In this document: positions 36,043 through 47,581 of the stretch, piece by piece
How the letters are laid out: each line of letters opens with the position of its first letter
How positions within the stretch are numbered: position 1 is the stretch's first letter
Assembly: GCF_002999335.1 (NCBI RefSeq)
Contig: NW_020312236.1
Coordinates: 228,443 to 292,442, forward strand
DNA length: 64,000 bases
Source of the DNA: Cyclospora cayetanensis
Taxonomy: Eukaryota; Apicomplexa; Conoidasida; Eucoccidiorida; Eimeriidae
Direction of reading: 5' to 3'
Notes under the pieces: model-generated
The model's input: the letters and a program-made list of their open reading frames with translations, nothing else
The model's database searches: none
Told to the model about the DNA's origin: nothing
Made by a program: the position numbers and the translations under genes

Positions 36043-38912
36043 CTGCAACTGAGAGAGGCAGGAGGCGGAAAAGTGAAGGCGGAGCAAAGGGGAGTGCTTG
36101 TCTCGGTCTGGTAGGGTGTGCTGCTGCTGCTCTACGGGTGCCGTGTAAACTGCGGCTTATGCGCTAGTGCAGATCCTCCCAAAGAGATCAGGCCCTATTC
36201 CCAACAGACTTGGGAGTGAAGACTGTGCGGAATGGAAACGACTGGCATGCCACGTACCACGGCGTTGGCTGTAACTGCTGCTAGCCGTCCCAGGAGGCCT
36301 CCGTGTGATCCGGAGAACCTCTTCCTAGTGCAAGTATCCAGAGGACCCCTATAATAAACGCTCAAAGCCAGTGCAAGGCCGCTTTCGCGTAGGAGGCCTC
36401 CAGTGGAGCCGAAGCGACTCGACGCTCACTTAGGCCAGTGTGCCTGCGGAGGTAGAGGAATAGCCTTGAATGAATCCCCATAGGAGGAAAAGGGGCACTT
36501 CTATGGCTTTAGGGGAGTTTGTGAACCCCAGAGTGGCCATAAGATGGCTGCCTGAGACAGGGTGCCGGCGCGCTGCTGCCCCGCCAGACCAAGGCGCACG
36601 TGGATGCTGGTGCACTGGGGGCCTCTTCTAGACCCTTCCACTTAGCTTGAGTAGACACAAATCCACAAAAACAGTTTGAACCCACTGTTGGGGAAAAGTG
36701 TGGGGAAGGGGCCTCCGCGAACTGCAGGGTAGGCCACCTGAGCTGCTGCCCTTGGCGTCAACCCCCCGCTAATCTCTGGACCGAGAGAGGGGCAGCAGGC
36801 TGCAGGATCTGGGGAGAAGAGCTCACAAAACCTGGACTACCATAAGCTAAATGTATGAATGAGAATGGACGTGGGGTGTTTGTACTGCAGCTGAAAGGCG
36901 ACTGCTTGAGCTGGCGCTCCTGCCCTCCTAGCCCACTACTCAGCGCTGCACAGCAAGTGGTTACCCGTACACTGAAGCAGCCAACTCTTGCTGTGGCTTT
37001 GGTTTTTCAGGCATTTCTCTGCTCAGAGGAAGCCGTGTGGCGCAAAGAAGGCAGGCAAATCAGCAGAGGACAGAACCGGAGCCTCGGGGCTCTCGTGATG
37101 CGGCAGCCACAGACGACGGTGTTGCTGTTATGTTATGCCCGCTTAAGTCGTTCCCCCCTGCCCGCTGCAGTCAGAGGAACAAAACCCCCAGAAGGCCAAA
37201 GTACGGCCATTACATATGCACTTGTACCCTCTTTTCAAAGATCTGTTTGGTTTGTTGCTCCTGATTTTTAACGCAGGGGTACCGCTGGAGCGAAGGCTGG
37301 CACCGGAGTGCCCCACTGCGATGGGCGGGTTACGCAGCAGCGGAAACTGCTAGCAACAAATAGCGCAAAAAATTATCTAATTGAGGGCTTTCCTATTTTT
37401 CGAACTAAGAGCGATGTCCTTTGAGCCCTGCTTCGTCTCGCGTTGCACCGGACCCAAGCCGCACCTGCAAGTACTGTCAGCAAATTGAAGAGACACCTCG
37501 ATCCCTTCAACACACTTGACACCATCAAACCACTCTCCAAAGATGACAAATGAGTCAGCTAGTAAAGAAGTGACGGAACTTGCCTTAGAGGAGGTCAGGG
37601 GAAGACACGGAATAGCGTGCGCTCACAAACTCGGCCACAGCCTCCGGTCCACAATCCATTATTCGCAGTACAGAGGCTTCTGAAGCACACCAAACCAAGG
37701 AATTTGCTAAACAGAAGGTCTCTCACATCGGTTAAACAAAATAAAGCGAGGCTTCAACTTGAATTATAGTTAACTAGCTAAAGTTTGATGCCTTCTGTGA
37801 GACAGAATTACTGGCTGCATTTTCAGTATCATTAGAGCCCAATCATGCTCCTTACAAAAAGCTCTCCTCTTCTCAGGAAAAGTTCTTCACTGCAAAGATG
37901 TGGTCAAACACAAAGGAGCGAGTAGAACCACTTGGAAAACATGAGGGGGAAAAGTCACTATGCACAACTGTTAGTCGCTCGAAAAGTGTATCTCAAAAAC
38001 TAGTTTTAAGTGATGGAACTAGGAGCAAGGAAGGTAGAGCTGCTGAGGCGAGCAATGCAGGAAGGTCAGCCCTTGAGAATGCACAAGGAGTCCGTAAGAA
38101 TTGAGGCTGTACGTTGCTTGGCATTACACTTCAGAGAATACATCCCTAATTTTCCTGTAAAAATTTGAAAACTTCATCTTTCAAGGTGGTGTGCGGTGCA
38201 GTACAGGAGTATTGTACAGGATTGTGTCATAGCGGAACTCGTGCTGTGTGTATATGTCTTCCAGCATGGTTCACCAAATCTGACGAATCAGCTGAAAGCC
38301 ACAAAACTCGGTACCCAGATATTTACCGAGGAAATCAGCAGGCATGAAAACACCAGAAGAGTAATTCTTTAGCTTCATCCCTTCCCTGCAGTAAAAGGCT
38401 AATTAAAGCGGGAAGAAAACGTGATTTTCTAGAGAAATGGCAATGAGGAAGGCAAACATGGATGGATGAGCTTAAATGCATATCGCTGCATTGTTGGATA
38501 GCTGCGTTGCTCCCTGTTTTGGCAGCATTTAAACAGCGACCGCACGGTGAAGTTGCAGTTCACTACAATGACATAAAATCAATGTTTTCGAATTATTTCA
38601 TCGTCTTGTGGCATTCTAGTTAACCATAATGCTCCTTGGCGTGGATTTCCAGTTGACAAGCTCTCGTCCGAGTTATATTCCAAGCCATAACTGCAGCGTC
38701 ATGGTACTTTGCAGATGACTAGCGATTTAGTTGGATACGCAGTCATTCGATGCAATGATACCAGTGTAATAACAAGCCACATGCATCGCCCGTCATTGAG
38801 ATACAAACCCACAACAAGGTTTCTCTAAATCCAGCAAAAGCCGCATCCCGGTCAGGGTGCCATAGATTTATTCTTTCCGTTCCAGGAGGCCTTGCAGGAG
38901 TAGTGCTCATGG
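36043..38912. other. Intergenic; start of the AT-richer compartment, no gene seen
   Basis: Should contain the missing 5' exon of the ELM2-like gene, but no convincing candidate was found. The plus frame at about 36855-37271 and short frames near 37898-38347 have no motif or splice support. Confidence 0.4.
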
Positions 38913-40344
38913 CTACACGGTGAGCTCGTATGTCCACAAACCATCCCCCAGCGAAGTCAAGGTTTCAATGCAAGGACCCTTGTTCTCGCGGCGACTGCAG
39001 GAGCAAAAAAGTAGCCACAGAACCACCAATATTATGCAAATAGGTTGTAACTGCCAAAAGCAGATCTACGTATTAATAAAGTCCTCCCCTCTCCGTCGCT
39101 CCGCTGCACTGGTTACGGTAAACCTAAAGTAATATTTCATCATGCGAGAATGAACCATTGTTCATCATATCCAGTAACGTAATGCCAGAATATTTGCGTC
39201 CACGGGGCGCGTAACTGGGTGCTGATGTGCAGAAGCACCGACAAACAATCTGAGTACCAGACGTACATTTCCTCCGTAGAGATGGTCGTAACTCCGATTG
39301 CGCAGCTGTGCTGCTTCCCCTCTACAGCAATTTGCTGAGCCACCCGAAAAAGCACTGAACATACATACGATTGATCACCTCATTTGCGTGGCTCAATCTC
39401 AAAAGCCGTACAAATATGTAGAGTGGGCTGAAAGCACAGGAGATTATTCCATGCTCAGGGAGAAAGGTGAAAAGGCAAATGTAAACTAGTCTATTGTGCT
39501 CACCACGACAGCATTTGCAGGCACCACCTGCATTCTGCCTCCAGGAGAGGTCAGGCCCTGACACATTACATTTGAACCCCGAAGAACAAACTTCACGGCT
39601 CCTCTATCGACCTGCATCTTCGGCATCATGGATGGGTCTGCAGAATGTAACAGAGGCCTAGAACACGATACAACATGGATGAAATGAGATATTGAATACA
39701 CTATCCGCATGGCGCCACATTAATCGACTCACATTCGTGAAGTAGTCGCAGTGTAGGCACCCACTGGCGATCTCTGTGCTGAAAGAAAAGCGGTTTGCCG
39801 TTCAATGCCACGATATTGATGTGATTTTGGCTGAGCACGAAAAAACACCAGCATGTCTTTGCAGCGGGTATTTGTCGATTGGTGGATTTAGCCAGCATCA
39901 GTGGTGCACTCTGGCAGTCAATAATCAGGTAGACAGGGTAAATTACCACTTCAGAAGAACGGGTGACGCCTTTTTTGGCCAGATTTCCTCCATAACAGGT
40001 TCTAACCGCGGATATTCTTGTAGAATCTGAAGCAAGGAGAAAGACAGATTCTTTTTGCTTCAATACCTCTACTCTTCGATAGCCATGAAAGAGAATCTGC
40101 TACGGTCAAATTTTGCTTAGAATATACCTCATACTATTTATTCAAGATCGCTAAAATCACATGCACACATGTCACCTAGCTGACTGGCGTTGGACACGAA
40201 CATAAAACATTTTTCTACGTATTGGTCCCCCATAATGTGACAACAATATGTCATTCAGCTAACCTGTGTTCGAACAGCCCTTTGCATGGATGACTTCATG
40301 ATAGTCTGGCTGGAAATATCTTCTGGTCCGAACTTTTTCATCAT
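38913..40344 (-). CDS. MCTS1: MCTS1 homologue (PUA-domain translation factor, DENR partner)
   Basis: Six exons: 40344-40264, 40026-39947, 39830-39733, 39637-39504, 39334-39267, 38994-38913 (TAG), all in phase, giving 180 residues against 181 in animals. The N-terminal DUF1947-like part starts MMKKFGPEDIS and includes EYPRLEPVMEEIWPKK. The PUA domain follows, with the conserved PTLRLLHEYP, VDRGAVKFVLRGSNVM, GLTSPGG and AVEGKQHSCAIGV blocks, and the C-terminal NKG...LGDGLW signature. In other eukaryotes MCT-1 forms a heterodimer with DENR on the 40S subunit and acts in re-initiation and recycling after termination. No DENR gene is in the window. Two adjacent ATGs open the frame; the first, at 40344, is used. 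Confidence 0.95.
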
Positions 40345-42261
40345 TTTCTCTCGCGCGTCCTAAGTCTTGAGTGATTATAAAGTGGCTCAGGAACAAACAC
40401 CTCAAAGTAGAAGCACTCACTCGGTGAATCCAAGCACAATACCCTCCTAGTCAAACCCTAGAGGGGAAAGCGTGAGTGAATTTTTGTGGAAGTTGTGGCA
40501 GTGGAGCACCGCCCAGCCGGATACAGCGCAGCCCGTGGAGCAGACCCTGGGATGTCCACCAGTGGTGTCTGACTCTCCGTGGCAAAGCAGCTTAGATCAT
40601 AATGAACATTGATATGCATCCACAAAGTGCCCAGGTTTTGAATGGAAATTCAGTCATTCAAGGAGACCTGCATGCATGCAAGCTGTGGTCGAGCACACGG
40701 ACCTCCGGCACGAACCCCAACGCATGAAAGGGGTCACGGTCACGCCTTTCAGGTTGTTTGCCATCATCCGTATAAACCACAGGATATTCAGATTATCCAT
40801 ATTGGACCACCTGAAGCTCATGTTGAAGCAGCCCTGTGACAGCCCCAAACCAGACCCACTGCGGCAGCAGATGGACCTTACATTCAAGTGTTTCCTGACC
40901 TTATCACTAATTTCCATAAAGCTCGGCATGATATCATAAAGCTCTTCTATTTTGTCCATGCTTACAACGCAGATGAAAAAATGTTTAGGTATACCCTTGA
41001 CTTCAACTATATATTAGGTGGGTAGCTGTGCACCAGCACAAAAACCTTTTGACAGCAGCGGTAGGCTCACACAAATCATCATCAGACTGCTTTCGCAAGG
41101 TAAACACGGTTTTGCTTGCACACGAGGATAGTGGAAGCGTGGAGCAGTAGCTTTTGTGAAAGTTATCTTCTCGGGCTCTCTGATCGAGATATCTACAGGA
41201 CAGCATTCACTCTCAAACACCTGAAACGACTATATTATGTCTTGAAATATCCTTCTTAAACTCACTCTACCCTACATTCAGCCATAGGATATCGTCGTAT
41301 ACAGTGACAGAGAGTTTAGCGGGCTGAGCCGCGCTTGATCACTTTCTACTCCACTAGTTACAAACAAGTAAGGAGCTAAAAACTGACTCCTTGGTTTAAC
41401 TATCAGTATATGTTATTGATAGCAGAGTAACACTAGCTAGAAGAGTAAGGAGTAATGCTGCTTGTGTAAAGCTCCGTCTGCGTCGCCGTAGGGAGACAGT
41501 TGGTCCCGAATTCATGGAAATTTGCCAACAAAATTAGTGAATGTTTCCATAAACGCCTCTATCCCTACCCTGCCCGCTCCCCTCATAGTTCCAACCTGAG
41601 AGCAGAGGGCTAGCTAGGGCACGTGTAGTTGCACCCTCTGAGCGCTTCGTACACTTACATCTAGTCGCATATAGTATCCAGCGCACTCGCCCACAGAGTT
41701 GCGTCTTCTTATATCGAGCTAAGGCAATTCTGTAGTTTACGAGATACAGGAACACACAAGTCAATTAGCAACTCACCCTAAAACAAATACGAAATTTACC
41801 TTAACGCGGCAGCGCGACGGCGCGCTATCGTTGACATACTCGTATGTGGAGGCTTCATGCTACGGAAAACCGAAGACAAATAAAGCGCGTCGAGAAATTC
41901 AGGTGCAGACTAGTTCAGCAGTGTCTCCGCCACTCAGAGAAGTTTCTTCGGGCAAATTCAGCTGTTTGAAGCAGCTTGGTAGATTTCAAAAGCCCAAGGG
42001 ACTCTCAAGCAAGAATGTACACACACACTACATGAGTGTGAATGCGCATTGATCCCAGTTTAGAAGACACCCTAAGAGTAGAAACCAGCAATCGACCAAG
42101 CAATACCCCATGAGGAAGGTAGCCATTTAGGCGAATCATGCCCTGAAAAAAGAAAGCTACCCAGAAAAGCAAAAAAATACCGTCCATGCCATTTATCGTC
42201 GCAAAACAACCAGAGCTGCAATGTCTACCGCAGGCAACGACACCCGAAGGTACTCCTTCAG
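40345..42261. other. Intergenic upstream of MCTS1; no gene supported
   Basis: Contains a 101-codon ATG frame on the minus strand (40959-40654) with no recognised motif, and one copy of a dispersed repeat at about 41540-41700. Nothing else is recognisable. Confidence 0.4.
41540..41700 (-). repeat. Dispersed repeat copy 1
   Basis: The reverse complement shares blocks with the copy at 62.6 kb: a gagggtgcaa/c block followed by a gggagcgggcagg block at similar spacing, after an atatgcaactaga-like block. Confidence 0.5.
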
Positions 42262-42474
42262 TCACCACTGAAACTGAGGATTCCCAAACCTTCTAGCAAG
42301 AATATCACGCACTGTGTGTCCTCGGCGTGCAATAGTCCTACGATTCAACGCATCTACGATTCCCTGTGAATCCTCCGAAACCCAAGTTTCCACGCTCGAA
42401 ATACACAGACGACTGCCCCCCTTTTGAAATAATACTGTGATCATCCTTTTTAAGCTTTGCCCACGCATTCGCAT
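42262..42474 (-). mobile_element. Possible chromodomain remnant of the minus-strand Ty3/gypsy element
   Basis: The minus frame contains IVDALNRRTIARRGHTVRDI followed by LARRFGNPQFQW, which resembles the C-terminal chromodomain of chromovirus integrases (D.L..R...RRG....YLV.W.G.P...W). It sits about 0.8 kb past the RNase H region of the element at 43.3 kb, where integrase and chromodomain would be expected. No integrase core is seen in between. Confidence 0.35.
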
Positions 42475-43315
42475 GTGCTAGCCAGCTCTTCTCTGAGTAT
42501 TCTAGCTGTAAAGTATGGCTAGTGAAGATAGACCACTAGGCCCAGGCCGAAAGTAGTGAGTGGCTCCTCACTGCAGGCCAGGAATGCGGGAGAACAACGT
42601 TTGGACAAGTACTATCTGCGAGTTTTTTCCTTGTGCTCTATGGTTCATAATGTAAGCTACGTATTTGGACCTGTAAGTGCGTCAAGTCGAAAATATTGCA
42701 AAAAGTGCGGTTGGTGGGCTCTGGCTGCCGATTTGCCGCATAGTGGTTCGGAGTAACTATATTATGGCGATGCTTGGGGAAGATCAGAAAAGGCACGCCC
42801 GAACGCACTAGCAAAGTTTAACTTCTTATTCGTGATGATACTCTTCAAGATCCCGTGGAGCTTTCAGTCATACGTCGAAAACAATTGAGCCAGGGCCTAA
42901 GCCATGGCATAGCTGGATCAAGGGATGAAATGAGCATAGTGCGTAGTTTGTCCGCAACGATGTTGATGCTATTCTGATTCTGAGCTCTGGTAGTCCAACA
43001 GGAAAAAGTAAATAATTAGAGCAGTCCAAGCCCTTTCAGGGACCGGATGGCTTTGTAGACGGCCCCGTTACGGAGAGTTACGCAACTTTAGCTGCTGGCA
43101 ATCTAGGAATAAAAGTGCATAAGCTCCTGCCCCAGGGTGCATACCAGGCCATCAAAAAGATCGTGACAGCTTTTCCACTGTAAAGTGAATCTTGCAGTGT
43201 CCCAAGAAAACCATGTGCCCTGTCAAAACGGTATTGCAGAGGAAAGTCTGAATGTACAATTGGCGAAGTTCTTTCTCTGGTTCGAGCGTCAGCAGGCCAT
43301 CATCATGGTAGTGTC

Positions 43316-45803
43316 TCACGCTTTCACCGCGCTGGAGTTTACCAATGTAGTAGATACATGGGTGTCAAAAGCAGATGTTTCACATAAACTTGATAGAAAC
43401 TTTGAATCATCACAGATAAGGGCAGTTGTTTTGAACAACCGTAAATTACTGTGGAGTCTCGAGAGCATATGGGGGCCCACCTTGGTGATGCCATCAATAT
43501 ACTGCACCATGAAGTCGTGTTGCATGAGGTGTCTAGGCCAGCAACCAACTTCAAATACATTAAGACTGACCTTCCGCTTGCACAACGAAATGAACCCCAT
43601 ATAATTACTAGCAGCATGACTCCACGTCCCCCATACCGCAAAGAATTCCTTTTTCTGCACAGAGTACCGCTGCTCGGTTTTAGAGCGATAAGAATAACAA
43701 GCAATGCCAAGGTTGTGGTAGTAAGTTGCAAGCCTACGGAATTCCGTAACGTCCTTGAGGGTGCGTAATGGCAAAGGCTACACCTCGATTGCTTCAAATC
43801 TTGCTTGTTCTGGCTAAACTAGAAGGACTTGGTGAAGTTGTTCTTGAACTTTTCGACCGAACATTACCATGTCGTCATTGTAAATACCCATTCAACCCTC
43901 AGTGCTAAGCTCCTAATGCTCTTATTGCACTTGCCGTCGCAGTCCAGCTGGGGCTTCAGACAGGAGATACTCAAATGTGCGAGTGCAAGCATGCAGCGCC
44001 GTCTCGCTGCCGTCATCTGGATCAACGGAAATCTGTAGGAAAGCATCTGTAAAGTCAAAAGACTCTTGATCTGTGTACCTTGTCAAAGCGCTTACCCATA
44101 ATGAGGCATCTCGAACAGCTGCTTCACAGTGAGCTCGCCCAGGGACTTAAAGTTAGCGCACATGCGCCGCCTTCTCCCCCTTTTCGGTACCAACACCGCG
44201 ACACGCCCATAGGTGCTGTTATATTCCTGCATTTTGCTTTTTTCAACAACTCATCCTCGTTCCGCTCACTCTTCTCTACCGGAGGTGGAGACTCCCGATA
44301 CTGTGGAACACACTTGAGGCTAACCCACGGATTCGTTCAATACGGTGCACTGGACGACCAGGTGTCCAGTCTACTGGCAGCTCATCATTGTTTTGCACAT
44401 CCGCGAGTTTTCCATTTATATCTGCCAATTCGTGTTGCTCATCTACAAAAGCTTCTGTAGAATTTCCTGATAATTAACGAGTTGCTGAGCGTGTATGATG
44501 GGTTGCGTGCCCACAGCCGTTTGCTCTTTTTGCATTGCTGAGCCGGTCACGTGGAGACTATGCCTCACCTTGCTGAGGTACCGACTTTACCCACTTACCA
44601 GAGATTACATTGGTATTGTTTAAAAGATTTGCAATCGTTTTTTTCAGCACGTTTGGGTACACTAATCTTTAGAACTGCGCGCTGTGGAGGCTACGCAAGC
44701 GCCTTCCCTTCGTTTACCCATGGAATACATAGGATTGCGCCCTGGTACACGGGTCGAGAATGCAAGTCATGGAACATGCTGAAAGTAAACAATTCCGATT
44801 TGATCTGGCAGTTACCTGCTGTAGCCCTTGCCAATCCTTGTGCCCTGCTGCCCGTCAGCAACCTGGGTCTCATAAATTGCGCTAACGACTGAAGAGGCAG
44901 ATGGCCTCTCTGCGCTATTTCCCCAGATAACAGATCCACTTCATATGCAGTGCCAAGTAATGCTAGCAATGTTTGGCTATTAAGTAAAGTCGTATCAGCG
45001 CAGAATTCATCCGTCGTGAGTTCCGAGTTGCGGCTCTATCCACTGCATCCCCCACCACTCTACCGCAGCCTGCGTGAAGAACATTCCGTTTCCCTGACGC
45101 ACCCTCTGGGCTGGCCAAGTAGCCTGCTCCCGCTTGGCTTGATCCCGTTGATCAAGCTCTTTTTGCATGCGCTTGCGCTTCCGGAGTAAACAGCCAATTC
45201 ACAACGATAGAAGTAGGTACGTTTGGGGGAGTCTTTTGTGGTGGCGTGGGAACACGGAGCCACCCTGGCTTTCTTGGCTCATTCGGCTCAGACTGTAGGC
45301 TAAGCCTGGATGGTACTGCCATATCAACCACGGGTTCTGCATTTCACCTTGGCTTTTTCGTCTTAGTCAAAGGCGCGTGGGTTGCACCCATTTGCTCCGG
45401 AAATCACATATAATTCATCATTCTCAAATGGCCCGCTCGGGGGTCCCTGCCCGTCCTGTGACCACCTTGTGTAGCATTACTCATAAACCAAAGAAACCAC
45501 TAATTGACCAGCTGTAGGTCTGCATTGTAGTGTTAGCATAGCTAGGTTTCATATTTCTGGAGCTACCATTTACTTGATGGCTTTCCTTGCTCAAACTCTC
45601 TCAGTTCTTGAAAAGCTTGTTGCTCATTCGATCTCGACAAGAATCGAAGAGCCAGGGCTCGTGTGAAGGCTTGAGCTGAACTGATCTCTGTAGAAGACTT
45701 CCTGTGAGTCAATAGAGGCAAAATTGAAGTCTCTCCTAGAAACATCCCAGAGAAGCACTTATTGTTATCATGTAGAGGGTACGAAGCGAGGTACCTCCCC
45801 ACA
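43316..45803 (-). mobile_element. Degenerate Ty3/gypsy (chromovirus-type) retrotransposon, left copy
   Basis: Read on the minus strand: a gag-like segment at about 45.8-45.56 kb (ALRFLSRSNEQQAFQELREF); a middle segment at 44.97-44.69 kb shared with the right copy; reverse transcriptase around 44.2-43.9 kb with the palm pattern in broken frames; and the RNase H/connection region at 43.80-43.32 kb (EFRRLATYYHNLG, SKTEQRYSVQKKEFFAVWG, HLMQHDFMVQYIDG). Several stops and frameshifts interrupt it, so it is inactive. The homology with the right copy begins at about 45217 and extends past the RNase H part. No LTR pair or target-site duplication could be identified by eye. Confidence 0.8.
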
Positions 45804-46469
45804 CAGGATTATGATCCTTTGAACACTGGCCTATCCTTTTGAGTGGGATGCTTTTCTGTCTGGCGTAGTCCCACCTAATAATCCACACCTTTCGGGTGAC
45901 ACAGCAAGCATTTATACCAGGTGTAATAGTACTTTGTGCATATCAGCTTCTAGGGTGGCCTCTGCCGCCACAACAGGCAACTTGCCGCAGTCAAGTTCCA
46001 TGACCCAAGGGCTTGACACTGATTTTCTTTGACAACAGACTGGGGCATTGAGCTACTATATGACTTAATCGAAACTAGCAAACTACTATACAGAAATCTG
46101 ACATACCACTACGTCCACAGACAATGATTGAGCGGAAAACATTGGATACATCAAATAATGCGGTGTTCCCAACTTTGACGTTTCATTTAAGGTCTTCGCA
46201 GGGAGACACCTAGCTCCAAACGCAGCGGGGCGAGAACCCGCCCACTCTGCTGCACGCAGTTGGTCTTGACGGACACGTACGGAAAAATAGGGCGTTCTTT
46301 GAATGTGAGGGGAAAAGATGCAGCGGGCATAGCTACGCTTTAACACCTTTTACTACATAATTCATGCCTATTTTTGAATTAGTAAGCAATCGACTAACTA
46401 GCATCTATGTTTGTATGTCTCCTTTAGCGGTAAGTAGCCTTACCACGAACCAAGAGACCCAGACTTTTG

Positions 46470-46625
46470 TGCATGTGCGCTAGATGCGATGTGCAACTAG
46501 ATATGATGCTCGAAGTGCTTAAGCGGTACAGCAACACGCAGGTTCGCTGTCACTCTCTCCTTACTTCGAGAGTCGGAGGGGCTCGGGGAATGAAGCGAGG
46601 TAGTCTTCTTGAGAAACGCTAAGTA
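46470..46625 (+). repeat. Dispersed repeat copy 2
   Basis: Shares gtgcatgtgcgctag at the left and a cggaggggctcgggga block followed by cttgagaaacgc at the right with the 59.7-kb copy (cttggaggggcgtgggga ... tttgagaggcgc), at matching spacing. It is strongly diverged in the middle. Confidence 0.45.
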
Positions 46626-47581
46626 ACTTTCTATTAAGTGTCAATCGAGTCAGGACTAAAATGCCTCTGCGGAGTTCTTAGAGGGACCATGACGCTGCAA
46701 TGGAAAGTGTGAAGGCCCACATTACCGCTGAGATCCATATTACCGTGCGCGCAGTGGGTAATTGTGGGTTTCGCTGATAGAAGTTCAATGCACACCTCAA
46801 AAGGATACTCGCAAGAGAATCCCAATAGCAGAGTTTCTACAGCAGTGCAAAACTTTAGACTACTAACTGTTTGAGACAGCTTCAGCAGGGACTACACATG
46901 TGGAGACACTGCGCAGTAGTGTCTCCGTCACTCGTAATCCCACCGGTAACCACCTACGAAGGTCTTCTACTGTAAGTACCTTGAAACAACCATGCCTGCT
47001 AAGTTGTATCACGCGAACGCAAACTGAGGCAGAAGTGGTAAGATGTATGTCCTTGGAGAACTCTTTGATGCAACTGGAGGACATTCTTGGCTGCTCTAAT
47101 GCTCTGTACACCTTATTGACGGTCAACAGCTGTTTAAGCAGAATATTAATGCGACCTGTGAAGTTCGGTAAGTAGCTCTTAGTAGCATTTGTGGATATTG
47201 CAGTAGAAGATGTATCCTCTTCATTGCTGGAGGCAACACTCCGATCCAGGATAGCACAGCATCTCGGCAGCGGAACGAGCGCCACGCTCTGCCAATTGCA
47301 CTGCAGTAAAACAAGATTGCGGGAGGTTAGAATCATGATAAATAGCTACTTGGAGAAAATTGTATTAAATGGATCCGCTGAACTACTTAGCCTCCAAGAT
47401 TTTCTCCTGTTATCCTCTCATCTTCCCATGCTGACGGGGCAAACCGATGTATGCTATACTCGACCAGCGGCTCAGCTTCTGCTGAAATCCAGGCTAAACA
47501 GCCGCAGATCCGGCCATTTCCTGTTGGGTTGTATTGCATTTAATAACCCTCCATTCAGTGCTGGTGGCTCAGTTCCTGCGT
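46626..47581. other. Upstream region of gamma-glutamyl phosphate reductase
   Basis: Holds overlapping 150-codon frames on both strands (47336-46863 minus; 47191-47637 plus). Neither has a recognised motif and the coding strand is not clear. The sequence next to 47582 should include the reductase promoter. Confidence 0.35.

Noticed and set aside
36855..37271. 138-codon plus-strand frame
   Set aside because: Composition and lack of motif suggest chance; not linked to neighbouring exons.
40654..40959. 101-codon minus-strand ATG frame upstream of MCTS1
   Set aside because: No recognised domain, and the opposite strand is open over the same interval.
46863..47336. 157-codon minus-strand frame and an overlapping plus-strand frame
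   Set aside because: No motif, no preferred strand and no linked splice sites; it may be chance or a piece of an unrecognised gene.
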